DNA of 64,000 nucleotides, from the NCBI RefSeq assembly GCF_049943955.1, contig NZ_JBNFTW010000001.1, positions 124,001 to 188,000 of the forward strand. Direction: 5' to 3'. The notes below the pieces were generated by a model that was not told the origin of the DNA, did no database searches, and was given only the letters and a program-made list of their open reading frames with translations. This DNA comes from Desulfosporosinus sp049943955 (GTDB taxonomy: Bacteria; Bacillota; Desulfitobacteriia; Desulfitobacteriales; Desulfitobacteriaceae). Positions 48,949 through 57,686 of this stretch are shown here, piece after piece (position 1 is the first letter of the stretch; the number at the start of each line of letters is the position of its first letter). The translations under genes were made by a program, and so were the position numbers.

Positions 48949-50994
48949 ATGATCAGTAACCAGGATATCTCACAAGCTATGACCATTAAATTAGATGCTG
49001 TATTGCCTGAGCCTAAGAAATTCGTGGAAGGAATTCGCCGGGCACCCGATCGGGGATATAGTCTTACCCCGGAACAAACGAAGATTGCTTTAAAAAATGC
49101 TCTGCGCTATGTCCCGGAAGAGCTGCATGAAACCTTAGCTCCTGAGTTTCTCGAAGAACTGCGCACTCGGGGGAGAGTTTATGCCTATCGTTATCGACCG
49201 GAAGGTCGATTATATGGAAAGCCTATCTCAGAGTATAAAGGGAACTGTCTTGAAGGAAAAGCTTTTCAGGTGATGATTGACAATAATCTGGACTTTGACG
49301 TAGCCTTATATCCCTATGAGTTAGTTACATATGGGGAAACGGGCAGCGTTTGTCAGAACTGGCTGCAGTATTGTTTGATTAAAAAGTATTTGGAAGTCTT
49401 GACCGATGAGCAGACGTTAGTGTTGGAATCCGGTCATCCCGTGGGCTTGTTCCCTTCGCGCCCTGAGGCGCCTCGAGTTATTATCACCAATGCTCTAATG
49501 GTAGGGATGTTTGACAATCAGAAAGACTGGGAAATTGCTGAACAAATGGGCGTTGCCAATTACGGACAGATGACTGCGGGCGGCTGGATGTACATCGGGC
49601 CCCAAGGCATTGTGCATGGAACGTTTAATACCTTACTTAATGCCGGGCGAATGAAATTAGGGGTTCCCCACGATGGAGATCTGAGAGGCCGTTTATTCAT
49701 CTCTTCAGGTCTTGGGGGTATGAGCGGTGCCCAGGCTAAATCCATTGAAATTGCCCGGGGTGTGGGGATTATCGCTGAAGTTGACGAATCGCGGATCGAA
49801 ACCCGGCACGAACAAGGCTGGGTTACTAAGACCTCGTCTGATCTGGGTGAAGTCTTTAGAATCGCTGAGGAGTATTTGCAGAAGAAGGAACCCATGTCCA
49901 TCGCCTATCACGGGAACGTGGTTGATCTCCTGGAGTATGCAGTGGAAAAGAATATTAAGGTTGACTTGCTTTCTGATCAGACGTCTTGTCATGTGGTCTA
50001 TGAAGGCGGCTACTGTCCCCAAGGGGTAACGTTTGCCCAGCGGACAGAGATGCTTGCTGCGAATCGCGAGGAATTTAAGAAGCGAGTCGATCAAAGCCTG
50101 AGACGCCACTATGATTTAATTTCAGTGTTAGTTAAGCGGGGAACCTATTTCTTTGACTATGGCAACGCTTTTATGAAAGCGGTCTATGATGCTGGGGTCA
50201 AGGAAATTTCCAAAAATGGAGTCGATGAAAAAGACGGTTTTATTTTCCCATCCTATGTAGAAGACATTATGGGGCCGGAACTCTTTGACTATGGTTATGG
50301 GCCTTTCCGCTGGGTTTGTCTGAGCGGCAAAAAGGAAGACTTGCATAAAACGGACGAAGCGGCTATGGTCTGCATTGATCCGGATCGCCGGGGACAAGAC
50401 AGGGACAACTATATTTGGATCCGGGACGCTGAAAAGAATAAGCTGGTCGTAGGAACTCAAGCAAGAATTTTATATCAGGATGCCGAAGGGCGCATTAAGA
50501 TTGCTTTAAAATTCAATGAATTAGTCCGTCGGGGAGAAATTGGTCCGGTAATGCTGGGACGGGACCATCATGATGTGAGTGGTACGGATTCCCCCTTCAG
50601 GGAGACAGCTAATATTAAAGACGGAAGTAATGTTATGGCCGATATGGCTGTGCAGAGTTTTGCCGGTGATGCTGCCCGGGGAATGAGTCTGGTTTCCCTG
50701 CACAACGGTGGGGGCGTAGGCATCGGCAAAGCCATCAACGGAGGCTTCGGTTTAGTTCTTGACGGGAGCGAACGAGTGGATAAAGTTATTAAATCGGCTC
50801 TTTTATGGGATGTTATGGGAGGCGTTGCCCGCCGCTCCTGGGCACGCAATAGTCATTCCGTTGAGACAAGCATAGAATTTAATGAACGGTATCAAGGTGC
50901 GGGGCATATTACTATACCGTTTATTCCTAGTGAGGAACTCATAGAGAGGGTAACGAGACATTTGCTCGGCCATACGCCGGGCCGCTCAAACTAG
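48949..50994 (+). CDS. hutU: Urocanate hydratase (long form)
   Basis: 681 residues, ATG behind AAAGGAGGG. The NAD-binding block FISSGLGGMSGAQAKSIEIA, the family sequences QMTAGGWMYIGPQGIVHGT, DQTSCHVVYEGGYCPQG and the C-terminal SLHNGGGVGIGKAINGGFG are present. The length is well above the 550-560 residues of E. coli/Bacillus HutU and fits the longer subfamily found in Clostridia and eukaryotes. It converts urocanate to imidazolone propionate using tightly bound NAD as electrophile. First gene of the operon; histidine ammonia-lyase (hutH) is not in the window. Confidence 0.96.
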   Translation: MISNQDISQAMTIKLDAVLPEPKKFVEGIRRAPDRGYSLTPEQTKIALKNALRYVPEELHETLAPEFLEELRTRGRVYAYRYRPEGRLYGKPISEYKGNCLEGKAFQVMIDNNLDFDVALYPYELVTYGETGSVCQNWLQYCLIKKYLEVLTDEQTLVLESGHPVGLFPSRPEAPRVIITNALMVGMFDNQKDWEIAEQMGVANYGQMTAGGWMYIGPQGIVHGTFNTLLNAGRMKLGVPHDGDLRGRLFISSGLGGMSGAQAKSIEIARGVGIIAEVDESRIETRHEQGWVTKTSSDLGEVFRIAEEYLQKKEPMSIAYHGNVVDLLEYAVEKNIKVDLLSDQTSCHVVYEGGYCPQGVTFAQRTEMLAANREEFKKRVDQSLRRHYDLISVLVKRGTYFFDYGNAFMKAVYDAGVKEISKNGVDEKDGFIFPSYVEDIMGPELFDYGYGPFRWVCLSGKKEDLHKTDEAAMVCIDPDRRGQDRDNYIWIRDAEKNKLVVGTQARILYQDAEGRIKIALKFNELVRRGEIGPVMLGRDHHDVSGTDSPFRETANIKDGSNVMADMAVQSFAGDAARGMSLVSLHNGGGVGIGKAINGGFGLVLDGSERVDKVIKSALLWDVMGGVARRSWARNSHSVETSIEFNERYQGAGHITIPFIPSEELIERVTRHLLGHTPGRSN

Positions 50995-51083
50995 GGTTTT
51001 AACTAGAAGGAAGAGGGTAGGGTTCCCGACGGCTAAGGATGGCCTGCGGAAAACGTAGTTTTTTGATTAGGGGGAGCAGAGTT

Positions 51084-51713
51084 TTGGAGTTAAAAAATAT
51101 GAGCCTGCGGGAGTTTGCTTTGGAGGTGGCTTCTTCGTCACCTGCACCTGGGGGAGGAAGTGTTGCTGCTTATGCCGGGGCTCAAGGCTTTGCGTTGGTG
51201 GCGATGGTTTGCCGCTTAACCATCGGGAAGGAGAAGTTTTCCGCTGTTCAGGATGAGATGAAATCCTTGTTGGCCATCGTTGAGAAGAAACAAGAGTCTA
51301 TGCTGGCGCTGGTGGATGATGATACTGAGGGGTTTAAGGCTGTTATGAAGGCTTTAAGTCTCCCGAAGAACAGTGACGAGGAAAAAGCTCTGCGCCGTGA
51401 AGCTTTGGAAGAGGCGACCTTAATGGCCGCTGTCATCCCTTTGCATACTGCTCGGGAGTGTTTGGCAGGGCTGCGCGAGCTTCCCGGTTTGTTGGATAAA
51501 GGGAATCCTAATGCCTTAAGTGACATGGGAGTGGCGGCCTTGATGTTTAAGTCCGGATTAGAAGGGGCTTTATATAATGTTCAGATCAACGCTATAGGCT
51601 TAAAGTCACCTGAGAAAAAAGAGGACTTACTGACGAAATGTAAGGCCCTGCGATCCGAGGGAAATGGGTTATTTGAAGCGTGTCAGGGGAAAGTGTTGGA
51701 GCGGTTAAAGTGA
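51084..51713 (+). CDS. fchA: Methenyltetrahydrofolate cyclohydrolase / formimino-THF cyclodeaminase-like
   Basis: 209 residues from the TTG at 51084, chosen because AGGGGGAG precedes it by 8 bases and the helix LKNMSLREFALEVASSS starts the family. It belongs to the FTCD_C family with the glycine-rich PAPGGGSVAAYAGAQG and the all-helical body (ALVAMVCRLTIGK, SDMGVAALMFKSGLEGA). Characterised members act on 5-formimino-THF (ammonia release) or on 5,10-methenyl-THF. Next to ftcD the cyclodeaminase role in histidine breakdown is most likely, conserving the one-carbon unit on folate. Confidence 0.9.
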   Translation: MELKNMSLREFALEVASSSPAPGGGSVAAYAGAQGFALVAMVCRLTIGKEKFSAVQDEMKSLLAIVEKKQESMLALVDDDTEGFKAVMKALSLPKNSDEEKALRREALEEATLMAAVIPLHTARECLAGLRELPGLLDKGNPNALSDMGVAALMFKSGLEGALYNVQINAIGLKSPEKKEDLLTKCKALRSEGNGLFEACQGKVLERLK

Positions 51714-51806
51714 GTGAATAAAAGGCACATTATCGGTTTTATATAGCAATTAGATAATAATTTATATAATGTCATGAAAGAGAAGCAGAGTTTTTTAGGG
51801 GGATTA

Positions 51807-52706
51807 ATGGTGGTAAAAATCGTAGAATGTATTCCTAATATCAGTGAGGGACGACGACCTGAAGTTGTCGAAGAAGTCCTTGCCGAAGTGAGACAAGTTC
51901 CGGGTGTTACGTTGCTGGATTATTCGAGTAATGCCGACCATAATAGAACCGTTATCAGTATGATCGGTGAGCCGGAAAAAGTGCTGGAGGCTGCCTGGCG
52001 GTTGATTGTTAAAGCCGCCGAAAGGATTGATTTGGACCAGCATCAAGGTGAACATCCTCGCATGGGAGCAACGGATGTTGTTCCTTTTGTTCCGGTTCGG
52101 GGCATGACTATGGAGGAGTGTGTGGATCTGGCCAAACGATTGGGAGAACGTGTTGGGCGGGAGCTGTCCATTCCGGTTTATCTCTATGAGAAAGCGGCAA
52201 CGCGGCCGGAACGCCGTAATTTGGCTGATGTACGCAGAGGACAGTACGAGGGCCTGAAAGAGAGTATTAAAACACCGGAGCGCACGCCCGATTTTGGACC
52301 GGGTGTTCTGGGAAAAGCCGGAGCGATTGCCATTGGTGCGCGGCCTCCTTTAGTCGCTTTTAACGTCAATCTGGGGACAACAAATTTAGCAATCGGCAAG
52401 GCTATTGCCAAAGGGATCCGCGGCAGTTCCGGGGGATTTGTCAATGTTAAGGCCTTAGGGATCGATCTTTCTGAACAGGGCATGATCCAAATCTCAATGA
52501 ACATGGTTGATACCCAAGGAACTCCGCTGTATCGAGCCATGGAATTCATTAAAACGGAAGCGGCCCATTTCGGCGTCCCGGTTATCGGCAGCGAAATTGT
52601 GGGGCTTGTTCCGTTGGATGCTATGCTTGATGCAGCTGCATATTATTTGAAGCTGCACGACTTTTCCAGCGAGCAGCTTTTAGAGAAGAGAGTTTTTGGG
52701 TTTTAG
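51807..52706 (+). CDS. ftcD: Glutamate formimidoyltransferase
   Basis: 299 residues from ATG 51807 (GTG three bases later is also possible; TAGGGGG upstream serves both). Family marks: VECIPNISEGRRPEVVEEVL at the start, SNADHNRTVISMIG, QGEHPRMGATDVVPFVPV, and FNVNLGTTNLAIGKAIA in the second half. It transfers the formimino group from N-formimino-L-glutamate to tetrahydrofolate. With the preceding cyclodeaminase-like gene it recreates, as two separate proteins, the bifunctional mammalian FTCD. The next gene, hutI, gives the substrate. Confidence 0.95.
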   Translation: MVVKIVECIPNISEGRRPEVVEEVLAEVRQVPGVTLLDYSSNADHNRTVISMIGEPEKVLEAAWRLIVKAAERIDLDQHQGEHPRMGATDVVPFVPVRGMTMEECVDLAKRLGERVGRELSIPVYLYEKAATRPERRNLADVRRGQYEGLKESIKTPERTPDFGPGVLGKAGAIAIGARPPLVAFNVNLGTTNLAIGKAIAKGIRGSSGGFVNVKALGIDLSEQGMIQISMNMVDTQGTPLYRAMEFIKTEAAHFGVPVIGSEIVGLVPLDAMLDAAAYYLKLHDFSSEQLLEKRVFGF

Positions 52707-52749
52707 GATTAGAAGGAACTATGGATCAGATTCTAGAGGAGATGATATC

Positions 52750-54009
52750 ATGCCGAGCGCAGATCTTGTGATCCATTCTGCGGATATGCTGGTGACGATG
52801 AGGGGACACTCTGACTCTCCGGCGCGCCGGGAGGGAATGGCGGAGATTGGGTTAATTGAAAACGGCGCAGTAGCCCTGCGCGAAGGTCAGATTGTTGCTG
52901 TTGGTTCGACTGAGGATATTTTAGCAGAGGGATGGGTAGGCCCCTATACCGTGAAAATTAATGCTCAGGGTAAGGTGGTAACACCAGGGTTTGTTGACCC
53001 GCATACTCACGTTATATATGCAGGTTCGAGGGAAAATGAGTTATCCCTGAAATTAAAGGGTGTACCCTACATGGGAATTCTCCAACAAGGCGGAGGAATT
53101 CATGCAACGGTCCGGGATACGCGGCTGGCTTCTGATGCGGAGATAAAAACGCAAACCGGAAGCCGTCTGAAGACGATGTTAAGTCATGGAACGACGACGG
53201 CAGAAGTTAAGAGCGGTTATGGACTTACTGTTGAGGAAGAGCTGCGTATGTTACGCTTAATCAAGGAAATAAATAGGGAGCAGGATTTGGACCTCGTTCC
53301 GACCTTTATGGGCGCTCATGCCGTCCCTTCTGGTTATACTGAAGATGAGTATACGGACTATGTTGTGGAGGATATGCTGCCTCAAGTTGCTTCTCAAGGG
53401 CTGGCAGAGTTTTGTGATGTTTTCTGTGAGCCGGGAGTTTTCAGTGTCCGCTCAAGTGAAAGGATTTTAAGCAAGGCCAAGGAATTGAACTTAAAGCTTA
53501 AAATCCACGCTGATGAATTAGAATCTGCCGGAGGCGCTGAATTAGGGGCCAAACTGGAAGTCATCAGCGCTGATCATCTGCTGCAGGCTTCTGATGAAGG
53601 CATTGCGGCTCTCGCCGAACGGGGAGTTATTGCTGTTCTCCTCCCGGCAACTTCCTTTAATCTTGCTAAAAATTCTTATGCTCGGGCACGGGCAATGATC
53701 GAAGCAGGGGTGCCTGTGGCTGTGGCAACAGATTGCAATCCCGGGTCATCGCCGACGGAATCGATGCCTTTTGTTTTGACTCTTGCCTGTCTTTATCTTC
53801 GCCTGACTCCTGAGGAGGCTTTGACAGCGGCAACAATCAATGCAGCCCATGCGGTGGGCAGAGCCGCTCAGGCAGGCAGCCTGGAAGTCGGCAAGCAAGG
53901 AGACATTTTAGTTCTGAATGTTCCTAATCTCAATTATTTACCCTACCATTTTGGCAATAATCCTGTTGATGTGGTGATCAAGAACGGCAGGATCGTCTGG
54001 AGAGTTTGA
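52750..54009 (+). CDS. hutI: Imidazolonepropionase
   Basis: 419 residues from ATG 52750, with AGGAGATG 6 bases upstream; the frame is open to 52696 but without a ribosome site. An amidohydrolase: metal motif PGFVDPHTHVIYAG near residue 75-88, HGTTTAEVKSGYGL, HADELESAGGAELG, ISADHLLQAS and the late Asp in VATDCNPGSSPTESM. It opens the ring of 4-imidazolone-5-propionate to formiminoglutamate. Last gene of hutU-fchA-ftcD-hutI; a 13-bp-stem terminator follows. Confidence 0.96.
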   Translation: MPSADLVIHSADMLVTMRGHSDSPARREGMAEIGLIENGAVALREGQIVAVGSTEDILAEGWVGPYTVKINAQGKVVTPGFVDPHTHVIYAGSRENELSLKLKGVPYMGILQQGGGIHATVRDTRLASDAEIKTQTGSRLKTMLSHGTTTAEVKSGYGLTVEEELRMLRLIKEINREQDLDLVPTFMGAHAVPSGYTEDEYTDYVVEDMLPQVASQGLAEFCDVFCEPGVFSVRSSERILSKAKELNLKLKIHADELESAGGAELGAKLEVISADHLLQASDEGIAALAERGVIAVLLPATSFNLAKNSYARARAMIEAGVPVAVATDCNPGSSPTESMPFVLTLACLYLRLTPEEALTAATINAAHAVGRAAQAGSLEVGKQGDILVLNVPNLNYLPYHFGNNPVDVVIKNGRIVWRV

Positions 54010-54113
54010 TATGTAAGATTTGGCGTCTCTGCAGCGGATGGGCCCACTTTTATAGGCGAGGCTGCTTTTCTCTAGGGTCTATCGTGGTTTTTGAGATATG
54101 CTTAATTTTAAAC

Positions 54114-54160
54114 AGAGCCTTGTGAAGTTCTAATGCTGAAGTTCACAAGGCTCTTCTTTG
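54114..54160 (+). terminator. Terminator of the hut operon
   Basis: AGAGCCTTGTGAA (54114-54126) and TTCACAAGGCTCT (54142-54154) are a perfect 13-bp stem, followed by TCTTTGG. Confidence 0.8.
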
Positions 54161-54304
54161 GTTTCGGCTTGTGATTTATTTTCGCCAACGGGTATTACGT
54201 CCTCGTTCGATGCATTGGATAATTCCTTTCTGGCCAAGGCTATTAAGTATTCTTTGGATCGTTGGTCTGCTGACGCCGGGAACGATTTCTGATTATTATG
54301 TACA

Positions 54305-54396
54305 TTTACAAATAAATGAAAAGTGGTATAATGAACACTAATAAACATAATAGAACTACGTCGAACAATGACATTAATATTCAAACATAATAGAAC
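54305..54396 (+). promoter_or_regulatory. Promoter and repeated operator of the deoR-type regulator operon
   Basis: TTTACA (54305-54310), 16-base spacer, TATAAT (54327-54332). Downstream, the 14-base word AAACATAATAGAAC occurs twice (54343-54356 and 54383-54396), and GAACAcTAATAAAC/GAACAtTAATAAAC form a second pair offset from it. Direct repeats 40 bases apart just after the promoter suggest autoregulation by the DeoR-family protein encoded next. Confidence 0.65.
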
Positions 54397-54424
54397 ATTA
54401 ATAAACAAATAGTAGGTGCGAATT

Positions 54425-55186
54425 ATGTTTCAGATTGAGCGCAGAGACTTGATAATGCAGTACCTGGAGCAGCACGAAAGTGCTACTGTGGAAGAATTGG
54501 CCAAACATTTAAATGTTACCCCTATGACTATAAGGCGGGATCTTAACCATTTAGAAGACACTAATATCATTACTCGCACGTTCGGCGGGGCGGTCCTAAA
54601 ATCTCGTTTAGCTGCTGAAGTACCCTACAAACACAAAAGTATCAGTCATAAGAAAGAAAAAGAAAGAATTGCCGAGTACGCAGTTTTCCTGGTACAGGAC
54701 GGACAGATCGTTTTCCTGGATTCAGGAACCACCACTATGGAGATTGTCAAAAGGCTGACGAGTAAAAAGGATCTTACGGTTGTGACCAATGATGTTATGA
54801 TTGCTGCTTATCTTGCTAATCATTCCGATTTCCAAATTTTATGTACCGGAGGTTATGTCCAGAATCGGACAGGTACCTGTATGGGATCAAAATCCACCGA
54901 GTTCTTGCAGGGAATCAACGGAGATATTTGTTTTGTTGGAGCTAATGCTATTGATTTGGAGAAGGGCGTTTGTACCCCGACTTTAGAAAAGGCTGATGTC
55001 AAAAGACAAATGCTCAAATCGGCTGCTACCCGTGTTTTAGTCGTCGACAGCAGCAAATTTAACAAAAGAAGTTTCTCAAAGGTTTGTGATTTAGATGATC
55101 TGGATATCATTGTTACCGATAGTAACCTGGATGAGGAAACAGTCACCAAAATTAAAGACTTCAATCTTGAGATAAGGCAAGTTTAA
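54425..55186 (+). CDS. DeoR-family transcriptional regulator
   Basis: 253 residues from ATG 54425 (a GTG three codons earlier is possible). N-terminal helix-turn-helix ERRDLIMQYLEQHESATVEE followed by LNVTPMTIRRDLNHLE, the DeoR signature. The C-terminal sensor domain binds a sugar phosphate in this family, with FLDSGTTTMEIVKRL as the phosphate loop and VVTNDVMIAAYLA. Its gene heads the kinase-PdxA2-permease set, so it is expected to repress that operon and respond to a phosphorylated intermediate such as a phospho-threonate. Confidence 0.92.
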   Translation: MFQIERRDLIMQYLEQHESATVEELAKHLNVTPMTIRRDLNHLEDTNIITRTFGGAVLKSRLAAEVPYKHKSISHKKEKERIAEYAVFLVQDGQIVFLDSGTTTMEIVKRLTSKKDLTVVTNDVMIAAYLANHSDFQILCTGGYVQNRTGTCMGSKSTEFLQGINGDICFVGANAIDLEKGVCTPTLEKADVKRQMLKSAATRVLVVDSSKFNKRSFSKVCDLDDLDIIVTDSNLDEETVTKIKDFNLEIRQV

Positions 55187-55220
55187 GTCTTGAGGGAATT
55201 TGAGATCGGAGCTGAAATTA

Positions 55221-56546
55221 ATGCCAAAGGTTGTTATTATCGCCGATGATTTAACTGGAGCTAACGCTACGGGTGTCCTGCTGGCCAGACAAGGTTTTAA
55301 GACCGCAACTTTTTTGGATTTGCATCAATACGATGAACAAGAGAATTCAGGGTTGAATGTTATTTCCATAAATACCGACAGCAGAGGCGTTGATGAAGAT
55401 ACCGCCTACGAGAGAGTCAAAGAAGCGGTTCGGTTTTTTCAGGATACAGGAACAGACGTCGGGTTGTTTTGCAAGCGCATCGATAGTACTCTGCGCGGCA
55501 ACATTGGTGCGGAAATTGCCGCAGTTTTGGACAATTTGCCAGACGAAACAATTGCCGTAGTGGTTCCGGCTTTTCCTGGTTCCGGACGGGTAAGCATCGG
55601 CGGTTACCTGATGGTAAATTCTGTCCCCTTGGAAAAAACAGGCGTAGCCAGAGATCCCAAATCACCCGTTCATACCTCTCAGATTGTAGATTTAATTAAA
55701 TTTCAATTGAGAGAGAACGTCGGATTCATAGATCTAGCTAAAACTCTGCGCGGCGTCGAGGCCATTAAAGATGCACTTCTCAAAGAAAAGCAAATGGGTC
55801 AAAAAGTCATTGTGGTCGATGCAACTACCGATGAGGATATTTCGAATATAGCCAGGGCAGTTCGGGAGTCTAAGCTTAAGACTGTTGCTGTGGACCCCGG
55901 ACCTTTTTCCGCCGCTTTAGCTCTTCAACTTTTGGGACAGCCTAAATTAGGACCCGGACAAAAAGTGATGCTGACCATAGGCAGTATAACGGAGCTGACC
56001 CGAGTACAGCTGGAGGAATTCAAGCTTAACCATCCGGCTTTGTTGGTCGATGTTGCCGCCCCAAAACTTCTTAATGACCAAACCGCTGCGGCAGAGATTG
56101 ACCGGGTGTCCGAAAATCTGATTAAAGACATTCATAATTACAATGTGATTGGAGTCGTTTCCGGCGGCTTTGAGGAAGAAATCCTGGACCTGAAAATTGT
56201 TGCCCAGGAACTCCAAATAACTGAAGAGCAGGTATCTCAAAAAATCTGTAACGGTTTAGCCAAGATTACAAGCAAAGTTTTAGCTGAAAGTCATTCAGCT
56301 ATAGGCGGGCTGTATACCAGTGGAGGTGATGTTACGGTTGCAGTTTGCAAGGAACTGGAGGCCAAGGGCATAGAAGTTAAAGACGAGGTTATTCCTTTAG
56401 CGGTTTATGGAAGAATTAGTAAAGGAAACTATGACAATACCCCGATTATTACTAAAGGCGGTTTGGTAGGGGAAAACAATGCTATTTGCAAATGTGTTGA
56501 TTATCTTTTGACCAAAGTATCCAATGAATACTACTTGAACCCGTAA
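55221..56546 (+). CDS. dtnK: Four-carbon acid-sugar kinase family protein (D-threonate kinase-like)
   Basis: 441 residues from ATG 55221. DUF1537-type kinase: N-terminal VVIIADDLTGANATGVLLA, central KRIDSTLRGNIGAEI and VVPAFPGSGR, and the C-terminal nucleotide-binding half with GGLYTSGGDVTVAV and AVYGRISKGNYDNTPIITKGG. Characterised members phosphorylate D-threonate, D- or L-erythronate, or 3-oxo-tetronate at O4. Pairing with a PdxA2 dehydrogenase directly downstream, and no class II aldolase or isomerase, points to D-threonate kinase (DtnK). The exact acid is inferred. Confidence 0.85.
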   Translation: MPKVVIIADDLTGANATGVLLARQGFKTATFLDLHQYDEQENSGLNVISINTDSRGVDEDTAYERVKEAVRFFQDTGTDVGLFCKRIDSTLRGNIGAEIAAVLDNLPDETIAVVVPAFPGSGRVSIGGYLMVNSVPLEKTGVARDPKSPVHTSQIVDLIKFQLRENVGFIDLAKTLRGVEAIKDALLKEKQMGQKVIVVDATTDEDISNIARAVRESKLKTVAVDPGPFSAALALQLLGQPKLGPGQKVMLTIGSITELTRVQLEEFKLNHPALLVDVAAPKLLNDQTAAAEIDRVSENLIKDIHNYNVIGVVSGGFEEEILDLKIVAQELQITEEQVSQKICNGLAKITSKVLAESHSAIGGLYTSGGDVTVAVCKELEAKGIEVKDEVIPLAVYGRISKGNYDNTPIITKGGLVGENNAICKCVDYLLTKVSNEYYLNP

Positions 56547-56574
56547 AAATAACATACTGGAGATGGAGCAAATG

Positions 56575-57576
56575 ATGAAGCCGTTAATTGGAATACCGAT
56601 GGGGGATCCCGCCGGAGTGGGACCGGAAATAATCGTCAAGGCCTTGAATGATGAGCATGTCTATGAGTATGCCCGGCCCATTGTTATTGGAGAACGAAAA
56701 ACCCTGGAACAAGCTATGAGAATCTGTGATATCTCCCTGGAAATCAATACTGTCGAAGAACCGGAGCAAGGGAAATTTGTTAAAGGAACTCTTGATTTGA
56801 TTGATCTCAAAAATATTGATATCGACCAGTTGGAATTAGGCAAGGTTCAAGCCCCGGCCGGTAAAGCTGCCTTCCAATATATTAAGGCCGCTACAGACTT
56901 GGCCTTGGAAAATAAGGTTGAGGCTATTGCTACGACTCCAATCAATAAGGAATCCTTAAAAGCCGGAGGTATACCTTATATTGGCCATACGGAAATATTA
57001 GAGGATTTAACCAGGACCAAAAATCCTTTAACCATGTTTCAGGTCCATAATCTGCGCGTTTTCTTTTTAACCAGGCATGTTTCGCTCAAGAGAGCCTGCG
57101 AACTGATAACTAAGGAAAGTGTTTTCGAGTTTATTGAACGATGTATTGAAGCTCTTCGTGTCCTGGGTATTAAAAATCCTAAAATTGCGGTTGCTGGTTT
57201 AAATCCCCATAGCGGAGAACACGGCCTTTTCGGGGATGAAGAGGTGAGAGAGATAGCCCCAGCCATTGAAGAGGCCCAGGCTAAGGGTATTAATGTCGTT
57301 GGCCCGGTTCCTGCCGATTCAGTGTTTCATTTCGGCCTACTGGGAAGATTTGACGCGGTTCTTTCCCTATATCATGATCAAGGGCATATTGCCACTAAGA
57401 TGGTCGATTTTGAACGAACGATTTCTGTGACGAATAACATGCCTTTTGTTCGAACTTCTGTGGATCATGGTACTGCTTTTGATATCGCAGGTACGGGAAA
57501 GGTCAGTCAGGTCAGCATGGTTGAAGCCATTCGTCTGGCGGCAGATTATGCGCCTAGCTTCAATCGTATCCGCTAA
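56575..57576 (+). CDS. pdxA2: PdxA2: 4-phospho-D-threonate 3-dehydrogenase-like enzyme
   Basis: 333 residues from ATG 56575 (in-frame ATGs at 56563 and 56572 are alternatives). PdxA fold: GIPMGDPAGVGPEIIVKAL at the start, metal-binding GHTEILEDLT, NPHSGEHGLFGDEE and LSLYHDQGHIATKM. True PdxA acts in vitamin B6 synthesis, but the PdxA2 branch, encoded with DUF1537 kinases, oxidises and decarboxylates 4-phospho-D-threonate to dihydroxyacetone phosphate. The neighbourhood here (kinase before, GntP permease after, DeoR regulator) supports the catabolic role. Confidence 0.88.
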   Translation: MKPLIGIPMGDPAGVGPEIIVKALNDEHVYEYARPIVIGERKTLEQAMRICDISLEINTVEEPEQGKFVKGTLDLIDLKNIDIDQLELGKVQAPAGKAAFQYIKAATDLALENKVEAIATTPINKESLKAGGIPYIGHTEILEDLTRTKNPLTMFQVHNLRVFFLTRHVSLKRACELITKESVFEFIERCIEALRVLGIKNPKIAVAGLNPHSGEHGLFGDEEVREIAPAIEEAQAKGINVVGPVPADSVFHFGLLGRFDAVLSLYHDQGHIATKMVDFERTISVTNNMPFVRTSVDHGTAFDIAGTGKVSQVSMVEAIRLAADYAPSFNRIR

Positions 57577-57651
57577 TTTATCCAATCGTAAGACTCCCGC
57601 TTCTAGAAGTGGGAGTGCCCGTTGTTCAGTTTTAGCTGAACGAGTTCACTG
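57577..57651 (+). repeat. Palindromic interspersed repeat, copy D
   Basis: Starts at the base after the pdxA2 stop: TTTATCCAATCGTAAGACTC, hairpin CTCCCGCTTCTAGAAGTGGGAG, TTCAG-tttta-GCTGAA, right end CGAGTTCACTGA. It lies inside the operon, 35 bases before the permease start, so it may act as an internal hairpin in the mRNA. Confidence 0.8.
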
Positions 57652-57686
57652 ATATTAGATAAATACTTATTGAGGAGGAAAAGGGT

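Noticed and set aside
54130..54408. 92-codon minus-strand frame before the DeoR gene
   Set aside because: It overlaps the hut terminator stem and the deoR promoter/operator region and lacks a ribosome site. Its C-terminal half looks hydrophilic and protein-like, so a remnant is not fully excluded.
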